DNA of 5,134 bases from Lachnospiraceae bacterium (GTDB lineage Bacteria; Bacillota_A; Clostridia; Lachnospirales; Lachnospiraceae). A program made the translations under genes and the position numbers. Shown in pieces: positions 1-5,134 of this stretch. Every line of letters begins with the position of its first letter. The first letter of the stretch is position 1. Below the pieces are notes generated by a model. The model did no database searches. It had not been told where the DNA came from and saw only the letters and a list, made by a program, of their open reading frames with translations. The stretch spans positions 1-5,134 of the forward strand of contig JAGBQU010000228.1 of the NCBI GenBank assembly GCA_017632755.1. The letters are read 5' to 3'.

Positions 1-547
1 AGTAGCTGCAGAACTGATTGCAGCCGTCCTGGATCTTAATATACGCTCTGGTGTGATCTGCCGTCCGACGCACGGTCATCTCCTCATATTGATCGGTGTG
101 TGCGATATCGATCACGGTTGCCCGCTCGAGCGTCTTTTCCGCGACCGGATCATACGCGCCGCCCGCTTGCGCATTTTGCCCTCTCTGTTTAGACGCCTCT
201 CTCTTTGCAAGAAACCGCTCGAGTATCTCGACCACATCTTTCTTTCTGTTGTTACCGATTGCCAGATCGATACAGGGATCCGCAAGCGCCTGTTCCTTTC
301 CCGCCTGCACATAACATCCCATCGCCACAACAATCGCGTCCGGGTTCCGTTTTTTGGCGCGATGCAGCATCTGCCTGCTCTTTCTGTCCGCGATATTTGT
401 CACCGAACACGTATTGACGATATAGATATCTGCTTTTTTATCAAATGCTACAATTTTGTAGCCCTTTTCTTGTAAGTTTTGTTGCACAAAGTCCATCTCA
501 TAAGAATTAACCTTGCATCCGAGATTGTGTAATGCCACATTTTTCAT
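1..547 (-). CDS. mtaB: MtaB, tRNA t6A37 methylthiotransferase (5' part; 3' end outside window)
   Basis: Radical-SAM enzyme that converts t6A at position 37 of ANN-decoding tRNAs to ms2t6A, using two 4Fe-4S clusters in the cytoplasm. Seen: 182 residues starting at the ATG at 547-545, six bases after an AGAGGGGA ribosome binding site. The N-terminal methylthiotransferase domain has its three cluster cysteines in LGCKVN (C11), NTCSVT (C47) and MGCYV (C78). A charged, Gln/Ala/Gly-rich linker lies around residues 112-140. The window ends in the radical-SAM CxxxCxxC motif: C176 and C180 are present (CNQFCSY) and the third cysteine would be the next codon. Family members are about 430-450 residues, so roughly 40% is visible. 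LGCKVN and the close match to YqeV-type proteins favour MtaB over MiaB or RimO, which share the architecture; choosing among them is inference from motif flavour. Transcribed leftwards, divergent from the HPr-like gene. Confidence 0.9.
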   Translation of the reverse strand, partial: MKNVALHNLGCKVNSYEMDFVQQNLQEKGYKIVAFDKKADIYIVNTCSVTNIADRKSRQMLHRAKKRNPDAIVVAMGCYVQAGKEQALADPCIDLAIGNNRKKDVVEILERFLAKREASKQRGQNAQAGGAYDPVAEKTLERATVIDIAHTDQYEEMTVRRTADHTRAYIKIQDGCNQFCSY

Positions 548-580
548 ATGTTTCCCCTCTTTTTTTGTACTGTTTTCGTA

Positions 581-609
581 TTGACTTTTCCATATCAAAT
601 AGTTAGTAT
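581..609 (+). promoter_or_regulatory. Predicted sigma-A-type promoter for the HPr-like gene
   Basis: TTGACT (581-586) and TAGTAT (604-609) are separated by the optimal 17 bases. The -35 matches consensus at five of six positions, the -10 at four of six. The expected start lies near 616, giving a leader of about 32 bases that holds the ribosome binding site at 633-640. No operator or cre-like site was recognised. Prediction from sequence only. Confidence 0.5.
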
Positions 610-633
610 AGGGAATGGAAGGTATACAAACAA
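605..633 (-). promoter_or_regulatory. Predicted sigma-A-type promoter for mtaB
   Basis: Read on the minus strand, TTGTTT (633-628) is followed after 17 bases by TATACT (610-605). The -10 matches consensus at five of six positions, the -35 at three of six. The expected start near 598 would leave a leader of about 50 bases before the mtaB ATG. The -10 overlaps that of the divergent plus-strand promoter. Prediction from sequence only. Confidence 0.45.
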
Positions 634-640
634 AAGGAGG
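633..640 (+). promoter_or_regulatory. Ribosome binding site that fixes the HPr-like gene start
   Basis: AAAGGAGG, a near-perfect Shine-Dalgarno sequence, stands seven bases before the ATG at 648. It lies inside the reading frame that could start at the ATG at 615, so it argues for 648 as the real start. The 615 ATG has no such site and falls at the predicted transcription start. Confidence 0.8.
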
Positions 641-647
641 TAAACTG

Positions 648-878
648 ATGAAAACAGTACAAATTTCATTGAATTCAATTGACAAAGTAAAATCATTCGT
701 AAACGATATCACAAAATTTGATTATGATTTTGATCTGGTATCCGGCAGATATGTCATCGATGCAAAATCTATCATGGGTATCTTCAGTCTGGATCTTTCT
801 AAGCCGATCGATCTTAGCATCCATGCCGAAGATAATGTTGATGCGGTTCTGGAAGCTTTAAAGCCGTACTTGATCTAA
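648..878 (+). CDS. HPr-family protein lacking the active-site histidine
   Basis: A 76-residue protein that aligns with the PTS phosphocarrier HPr fold (usual length 85-90). Seen: residues 38-50 (DAKSIMGIFSLDL) match the HPr segment around regulatory Ser46, so S41 is the likely equivalent. The C-terminal pattern (residues 54-76, strand then helix) also fits HPr. The GLHARPA motif carrying the phosphorylated His15 should lie around residues 8-16, but that stretch reads LNSIDKVKS. The only histidine, H59, is on the far side of the fold. Inference: it cannot relay phosphate from Enzyme I to EII and may be a regulatory or degenerate paralogue; its function is unknown. The start is set by the AAAGGAGG site. 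It sits alone on the plus strand, divergent from mtaB and convergent with thiI, with its own predicted promoter and terminator. It is visibly more AT-rich than the minus-strand operon. Confidence 0.85.
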   Translation: MKTVQISLNSIDKVKSFVNDITKFDYDFDLVSGRYVIDAKSIMGIFSLDLSKPIDLSIHAEDNVDAVLEALKPYLI

Positions 879-903
879 TACATAATTATCTGTAAGGAAA
901 GAG

Positions 904-934
904 AGAACAAGGATTTTCATCCTTGTTCTTTTTT
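904..934 (+). terminator. Rho-independent terminator, possibly bidirectional
   Basis: An 11-bp perfect stem (904-914 with 919-929, arm AGAACAAGGAT) has a TTTC loop and runs into six T residues (929-934). It begins 25 bases after the HPr-like stop codon. Read on the minus strand, the same hairpin lies 10 bases beyond the thiI stop and is followed by a pyrimidine-rich but broken T tract, so it may also end the operon, with lower efficiency. Confidence 0.9.
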
Positions 935-944
935 GTTTCTTCTC

Positions 945-2123
945 CTACTCTATGTGGAGCACTTCCCTGGTCTCAAGTGCCGTCTTTAACAATTCATCGA
1001 TCTTTTCATCCAGATTTTTTTCATGCGCCCTGATGATATTGAGATTCGGCTTCGTCACCGGATGTTTGGCAACAAAGATGGTGCAGCAATCCTCGTAAGG
1101 CTGGATGGAAGTCTCATAGGTGTCAATTTTTTCCGATATCTCCACGATCTCCTGTTTGTCAAAACCGATCAGCGGTCTGTATACCGGCAGCGTGCACACC
1201 TCGTTCGTGGCAGCCAGCGACTGCATGGTCTGAGAGGCCACCTGTCCGATACTCTCGCCCGTGATCAGGCCGAGGCAGTCCGTCTCTCTGGCGATCATCT
1301 CGGCAATCCGCATCATCCACCTGCGCATGATGATCGTCAGCTCGTCGTGCGGACATTTGTCGTAGATGTAGAGCTGGATATCCGTAAAGTTGATGATGTG
1401 CAGATCCATCGGACCGGAATAGGCAGATACATATTTTGCCAGATCCACAACCTTTTGCTTTGCCCGCTCACTGGTGTAGGGCGGTGCATGAAAATAGACT
1501 GCATCGATCTTAACTCCGCGCTTGCTTATCATATATCCGGCTACCGGGGAATCGATCCCGCCCGAGAGAAGCAACATGGCCTTCCCATTTGTTCCGATCG
1601 GCATTCCTCCCGGACCGGGAATGATCTCCGAATAAATGCAGATCTTTTCACGTATCTCCACATTCAATTCAAAATCCGGCTTATGCACATCCACCTTCAG
1701 CTGCGGGAATGCATCGAGCAGGACACCTCCCAGCTCACTGGCGATCTCCATGGAATTGAGCGGATAATTTTTTCTGGCACGTCTGGCGTGTACCTTAAAT
1801 GTCCGGTTTTTATCCGGATAGACCTGATCCACAAACGCAGTCACGTCCCTGCCAAGTTGCTCAAACCCCTCATCCTTAACATAGACCACGGGACAGATCC
1901 CCGATATACCGAACACTTTTTTGAGTGCCTGCACGGTCTCGTCAAAATCAAACTCCGAGAGGGCGTCCACATAGATCCTCCCCTGCGTTTTATATACTTT
2001 AAACTCTCCGTCAACGTTTTTTAACACCCGTGTGATGCGGGCCACAAGGGCATCCTCAAAAAGAAAACGATTCTTTCCCTTGATACCGATTTCCGCGTAT
2101 TTAATCAAAAATGCTTTAAACAT
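945..2123 (-). CDS. thiI: ThiI, tRNA 4-thiouridine synthase (rhodanese-less form)
   Basis: Adenylates U8 of tRNA and inserts sulfur to give 4-thiouridine; in many bacteria it also helps form the thiazole of thiamine. Seen: 392 residues with an N-terminal ferredoxin-like region (about 1-60), a THUMP tRNA-binding domain (about 60-165) and a PP-loop ATP pyrophosphatase domain with SGGIDS at 187-192. PYEDCC (342-347) near the C terminus holds the conserved cysteine(s); one probably corresponds to the catalytic Cys344 of the E. coli enzyme. It ends about 45 residues after that motif, with no C-terminal rhodanese domain (E. coli ThiI is about 480 residues), as in Bacillus. The start MFKAFLIKYAEIGIKG is typical of the family, with an AAAGGA site ten bases upstream. 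It lies 29 bases after the desulfurase gene, likely its sulfur donor, and is the last gene of the operon, facing the terminator at 904-934. Confidence 0.96.
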   Translation of the reverse strand: MFKAFLIKYAEIGIKGKNRFLFEDALVARITRVLKNVDGEFKVYKTQGRIYVDALSEFDFDETVQALKKVFGISGICPVVYVKDEGFEQLGRDVTAFVDQVYPDKNRTFKVHARRARKNYPLNSMEIASELGGVLLDAFPQLKVDVHKPDFELNVEIREKICIYSEIIPGPGGMPIGTNGKAMLLLSGGIDSPVAGYMISKRGVKIDAVYFHAPPYTSERAKQKVVDLAKYVSAYSGPMDLHIINFTDIQLYIYDKCPHDELTIIMRRWMMRIAEMIARETDCLGLITGESIGQVASQTMQSLAATNEVCTLPVYRPLIGFDKQEIVEISEKIDTYETSIQPYEDCCTIFVAKHPVTKPNLNIIRAHEKNLDEKIDELLKTALETREVLHIE

Positions 2124-2152
2124 CCTCTGCCGTTCCTTTCCGATCGTGTATG

Positions 2153-3307
2153 CTATCTTCTCGTATACTTGCGCAAAAGAGGTATGATCTCCCTTAACAC
2201 TTGCAATGTGTAATCGATCTCTTCTTTGGTTGTAAAGATCGAAAAACTAAAGCGTATGGTGGAATCAAGAAGATCCTGACTGACTCCCATCGCCTTAAGC
2301 GTGGCGCTGATCGAATGCTTTCTCGACGCACACGCGCTGCCCGCGGAGACGCAGATGCCTCTCTCCTCAAGAGCATGCAGCAATACCTCACTGCGGATCC
2401 CCGCCACCGAAAGGCTCACGATATGCGGTGCACCCTCGCGTCCTCTCGGTCCGTTTAAAACGACACGATCGATCCCGAGTGCCCCGTCAATGAATTCCTC
2501 CCGAAGCCGATAGAGTTTTTCTCTCTCCTTTTCAAGGTCTCTGTAAAGCGTTTCGGCTGCCTTTGCCATTCCCGCTATCGCCGGTACATTCTCCGTTCCC
2601 GGACGCATCCCCTTCTGCTGACCGCCGCCCCACAGGATCGGACTGAGCTTCACCGCCTCACCGACATATAAAAATCCGACTCCCTTCGGGCCGTGGATCT
2701 TATGCCCGCTGACCGAAAGCATATCTATATTGTATTTCTTCGGATAAATGCAAAATTTACCAAAGCTTTGCACCGCATCCACATGAAACAGTGTATTTCT
2801 GTTTATGGATTTGATCAGTCGTCCGGCCTCCTCGATCGGTTCAAGTGCACCGACCTCATTGTTGACATGCATCATGGAAACAAGGATCGTATCCGGACGG
2901 ATCGCTTCCCTGAGTGCATCCAGACTCACCACCCCATAGGAGTCGACCGGAAGGTACGTGACCTCAAATCCCTCCTTGGAAAGGATCTGCATCATCTGGA
3001 GGATCGCCGGGTGTTCGATCTGTGTCGTGATGATGTGCATGCCGGCTCTGCGGTTGGCGTAAGCCGCACCCATGAGTGCCCAGTTGTCGGACTCTGTTCC
3101 TCCGGAGGTAAAAAAGATCTCTTTCGTACTTACCTTTAACATTTTTGCAAGCGTATCGGTAGCATAACGCAAGTAACGCTCTGCCTCAACACCCTTTGTA
3201 TGCATACTCGAAGGATTCCCGTAGTCCTCCGTCATGATCTGAACCATCAGCTCCGCCACCTGATCAAAGGTCCTTGTAGTGGCGGAATTATCCAAATAGA
3301 CTTCCAT
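2153..3307 (-). CDS. Cysteine desulfurase (NifS/IscS family), probable NifZ-type donor for ThiI
   Basis: PLP enzyme that removes sulfur from L-cysteine to give alanine and an enzyme persulfide. Seen, numbered from the ATG at 3307 (384 residues): N-terminal YLDNSATT (4-11); the PLP-stacking histidine H99 in IEHP; D177 and Q180 in HVDAVQ; the Schiff-base lysine K203 in SGHKIHGPKG; RPGTEN (235-240); and the persulfide cysteine C326 in SAGSACAS. Length and motifs are complete for the family. The reading frame extends to an ATG at 3328, but the AGGAG site at 3317-3313 is five bases before the 3307 ATG, and MEVYLDNSATT is the usual start. It follows rsmE by 40 bases and precedes thiI by 29. No iscU or iscR is near, so the context points to tRNA thiolation (NifZ role) rather than general Fe-S assembly. 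That role is inferred; NifS or IscS annotation is possible. Confidence 0.94.
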   Translation of the reverse strand: MEVYLDNSATTRTFDQVAELMVQIMTEDYGNPSSMHTKGVEAERYLRYATDTLAKMLKVSTKEIFFTSGGTESDNWALMGAAYANRRAGMHIITTQIEHPAILQMMQILSKEGFEVTYLPVDSYGVVSLDALREAIRPDTILVSMMHVNNEVGALEPIEEAGRLIKSINRNTLFHVDAVQSFGKFCIYPKKYNIDMLSVSGHKIHGPKGVGFLYVGEAVKLSPILWGGGQQKGMRPGTENVPAIAGMAKAAETLYRDLEKEREKLYRLREEFIDGALGIDRVVLNGPRGREGAPHIVSLSVAGIRSEVLLHALEERGICVSAGSACASRKHSISATLKAMGVSQDLLDSTIRFSFSIFTTKEEIDYTLQVLREIIPLLRKYTRR

Positions 3308-3312
3308 ATCTG

Positions 3313-3317
3313 CTCCT
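3313..3317 (-). promoter_or_regulatory. Ribosome binding site that fixes the cysteine desulfurase start
   Basis: AGGAG (in context GCAGGAG) read on the minus strand lies five bases upstream of the ATG at 3307. No purine-rich site precedes the in-frame ATG at 3328, which is preceded by an AT-rich stretch containing TATAAT. This supports the shorter 384-residue protein. Confidence 0.7.
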
Positions 3318-3347
3318 GCTACTGTCATATTATTATACTATATGCCC

Positions 3348-4088
3348 TTATTCTTCCATCTGATACAGCAGAAAGGCAAGCACGGTCATGCCGGCCGTCT
3401 CTGTCCGCAGAATACGTCTTCCCAGGCTCACAGGCTTTATGCCGCACGCACATGCAGCCTCGATCTCCGCCTCGTCAAATCCACCCTCGGGTCCGATGAA
3501 CACCGCAACGCTCTCTCCCGGTTTGATCCCCGCGATCAGCGCACGCGTCTCCCCCATCCCTTTTGCAAGTTCGTAAGGGATCATCTTCACCTGCATGTCC
3601 TGCGCATACGAAAGCGCCTGTTCAAAACTCATCACGTCACAGATCTGCGGGATGATGCCCCGTTTGCTCTGCTTGGCGGCAGCTTCCGCGATGCCCTGCC
3701 ATCTGTTCACCTTCTGCTGTGCCTTTTTCTCGTCGAGTTTGACCACCGCACGTCTCGTGCGGACCGGTATGATCTCGTATACGCCAAGTTCAACGGCCTT
3801 TTGTATAATATATTCCATCTTGTCCGATTTGGGAAGTCCCTGAAAAAGAAAAACCCTGCACGGAAGTTCGAGACCGTCTTCTTTGACAAACCGAAGCTCA
3901 AGCTCGATCTGTTCTTCCCCGAGCGCGCGGATCGCACATCGGTATTCTCTCTCATCTGTTCCGGTCTTAACCGCGACTTCCTCGCCGGGTTTCATGCGAA
4001 GCACATTCTTGATATGGTTGACATCTTTTCCCGTGATATAGACGGTGGTTCCGACAATCTGCTGCGGTTTCACAAAAAACTGATACAT
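3348..4088 (-). CDS. rsmE: RsmE, 16S rRNA (uracil-1498-N3) methyltransferase
   Basis: Methylates N3 of U1498 in 16S rRNA, in the decoding region of the assembled 30S subunit, using S-adenosylmethionine. Seen: 246 residues, the normal family length. An N-terminal PUA-like RNA-binding domain (about 1-70, with HIKNVLRMKPGEEV) is followed by a SPOUT (trefoil-knot) methyltransferase domain. Its signatures are LPKSDKMEYIIQKAVELG (85-102), RWQGIAEAAAKQSKR (129-143), the SAM-binding-knot motif FIGPEGGF (197-204) and SLGRRILRTETA (221-232). The ATG at 4088 follows a GGGGGA site by about six bases. It starts 16 bases after the prmA stop, and prmA-rsmE adjacency is very common in Firmicutes, so cotranscription is expected. 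No missing motif or frame disruption was seen. Confidence 0.96.
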   Translation of the reverse strand: MYQFFVKPQQIVGTTVYITGKDVNHIKNVLRMKPGEEVAVKTGTDEREYRCAIRALGEEQIELELRFVKEDGLELPCRVFLFQGLPKSDKMEYIIQKAVELGVYEIIPVRTRRAVVKLDEKKAQQKVNRWQGIAEAAAKQSKRGIIPQICDVMSFEQALSYAQDMQVKMIPYELAKGMGETRALIAGIKPGESVAVFIGPEGGFDEAEIEAACACGIKPVSLGRRILRTETAGMTVLAFLLYQMEE

Positions 4089-4104
4089 CTTAGTCCCCCG
4101 TATC

Positions 4105-5100
4105 TCAGCCCTGCCTTCTGGAAGTTATGCTGACCCATTCCCCCTGATAAGTCGTCTCCACGATCTGCAGTCCTGCCTTTGTGATCGCCTCGGCAACCGT
4201 CTTTTCCTTGTCATCAATGATCCCGGAGGTGATATAGATCCCGCCGGGTTTGAGCAGGTCTATGATAACCGGGGTCAGTGGGCAGAGTACATCTGCCAGG
4301 ATATTGGCAACCACGATGTCATATTTCTGGTATCCAACCTCATCCCGGACACTCTGATCCGTGATGATATTGCCTATCAGAAGGTGAAATTTATCCTCGT
4401 CGATCCCATTGCTGAGCAGATTCTCCCGCACCGCATCCACAGCGCACGGATCAAGATCCGTACCGACCGCATGCCGGGCTCCGCACATAAGGGAAACGAT
4501 GGATAAGATGCCGCTTCCCGTACCAACGTCCAGGAGCTGCGTCTCCGGGGTGATGTACTTGCGCAGTTGACGGATGCAAAGCTGTGTCGTCTCATGCATC
4601 CCAGTTCCGAAAGCCGTCCCCGGATCGATGTGAAGGATCATCCTGCCCTGATCCTCCTCCTTTATCTTCTCCCAGGAAGGAACCACCAAAAGCTCATCGA
4701 TGTAAAACTGATGAAAGAACTGCTTCCAGTTATTGATCCAGTCCTTATCCTCCGTCTCAGACACCGTGATTTTGCCGTCCCCGATCTCCATAAAACTGCG
4801 GATGTCGGAAAGCTGTTCTTCGATGGCAGAAAGAAGTGCTTCCTCCGTTATCTGTCCGAGAAGATCACCGGACAGCATGCCGCTCTCCTCATCCATCTCC
4901 ACATAAAAGCTCAGATATGCGATGCCGTCGTCCACAGGAGCATCCGGCACAATATCCACAAACATCTGCTCTTTTTCCCATGCCGTGAGAGGAACCTTAT
5001 CCTCGATCTGGGCTCCCTCAAGCCCGATATCATAAAGAAAAGAGATGATCACATCCTCCGCCTCGGGGATTGTTCTTATCGTAAACTTCTTCCATTTCAT
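4105..5100 (-). CDS. prmA: PrmA, ribosomal protein L11 methyltransferase
   Basis: SAM-dependent enzyme that trimethylates amino groups of ribosomal protein L11. Seen: 331 residues. An N-terminal substrate-recognition domain (about 1-115) contains a stretch typical of Firmicutes PrmA, longer than in E. coli (about 293 residues). EDKDWINNWKQFF (117-129) forms the linker region. The class I methyltransferase domain shows DPGTAFGTGMHETT (159-172), the SAM-binding motif LLDVGTGSGILS (189-200), the acidic TDLDPCA (214-220) and the VVANILADVL motif (263-272). The ATG at 5100 is preceded by an AAGGA site eight bases upstream. It is the first complete gene of the minus-strand series; its promoter is not in the window, and 34 bases remain to the right edge. 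The initiating ATG overlaps a TGA in another frame, possibly the end of an upstream gene. Confidence 0.96.
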   Translation of the reverse strand: MKWKKFTIRTIPEAEDVIISFLYDIGLEGAQIEDKVPLTAWEKEQMFVDIVPDAPVDDGIAYLSFYVEMDEESGMLSGDLLGQITEEALLSAIEEQLSDIRSFMEIGDGKITVSETEDKDWINNWKQFFHQFYIDELLVVPSWEKIKEEDQGRMILHIDPGTAFGTGMHETTQLCIRQLRKYITPETQLLDVGTGSGILSIVSLMCGARHAVGTDLDPCAVDAVRENLLSNGIDEDKFHLLIGNIITDQSVRDEVGYQKYDIVVANILADVLCPLTPVIIDLLKPGGIYITSGIIDDKEKTVAEAITKAGLQIVETTYQGEWVSITSRRQG

Positions 5101-5134
5101 TTTGTAATTCCTTCCATAAACGGACTGTCATTTC

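Noticed and set aside
53..475. Plus-strand open frame of 140 codons near the left edge
   Set aside because: It is antisense to the 5' part of mtaB, whose LGCKVN, NTCSVT and radical-SAM cysteines are clear on the minus strand.
615..647. In-frame upstream ATG that would add 11 residues to the HPr-like protein
   Set aside because: It lies at the predicted transcription start, has no ribosome binding site, and the strong AAAGGAGG lies downstream of it, directly before the 648 ATG.
548..647. Riboswitch or T-box in the divergent region
   Set aside because: Only 100 bases hold two promoters and two ribosome binding sites. The leaders (about 32 and 50 bases) are too short, and no conserved riboswitch motif was seen.
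1023..2024. Long plus-strand open frame (333 codons) opposite thiI
   Set aside because: It is entirely antisense to a complete, motif-bearing thiI. Its predicted protein has no recognisable domain, and no ribosome binding site was seen for it.
3342..4133. Long plus-strand open frame (263 codons) opposite rsmE
   Set aside because: It mirrors rsmE and runs past both its ends without any recognisable domain. The minus-strand frame carries all the RsmE motifs.
1..5134. Mobile element, CRISPR array, defence system or other exotic locus
   Set aside because: No transposase, integrase, regular repeats, inverted terminal repeats or defence-type domains were seen. All genes except the HPr-like one belong to well-known housekeeping families.

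Overview
The window is an ordinary chromosomal segment of a low-to-mid-GC Gram-positive anaerobe, most likely a Clostridia member and plausibly Lachnospiraceae. This rests on the gene content (a ThiI without a rhodanese domain beside its own cysteine desulfurase, and MtaB), strong AGGAGG-type ribosome binding sites, and an intrinsic terminator with a clean T tract. The genus cannot be fixed from the sequence alone.

Layout: from the right edge leftwards on the minus strand run prmA (5100-4105), rsmE (4088-3348), a NifS/IscS-type cysteine desulfurase (3307-2153) and thiI (2123-945). Gaps are 16, 40 and 29 bases, with no terminator in any of them, so this looks like one operon whose promoter lies beyond the right edge. 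Next comes a single plus-strand gene (648-878) for a small HPr-fold protein, which converges on thiI at a shared hairpin (904-934). Across a 100-base divergent region lies the 5' part of mtaB on the minus strand (547 to the left edge), cut inside its radical-SAM cysteine motif.

How the genes fit together: every minus-strand gene modifies the translation apparatus. PrmA methylates ribosomal protein L11, RsmE methylates 16S rRNA (m3U1498), the desulfurase and ThiI make 4-thiouridine at tRNA position 8, and MtaB methylthiolates t6A37 of tRNA. The desulfurase next to a rhodanese-less ThiI suggests a dedicated sulfur donor, as for NifZ/ThiI of Bacillus. The plus-strand HPr-like gene is the odd one out. 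It keeps the region around the regulatory serine of HPr but lacks the active-site histidine motif, so it is probably not a phosphocarrier.

No mobile element, CRISPR array, tRNA or rRNA gene, or exotic multi-gene system was seen. The points most worth a second look are the histidine-less HPr homologue and the predicted face-to-face promoters with overlapping -10 boxes between it and mtaB. No stretch longer than 300 bases lacks a gene.
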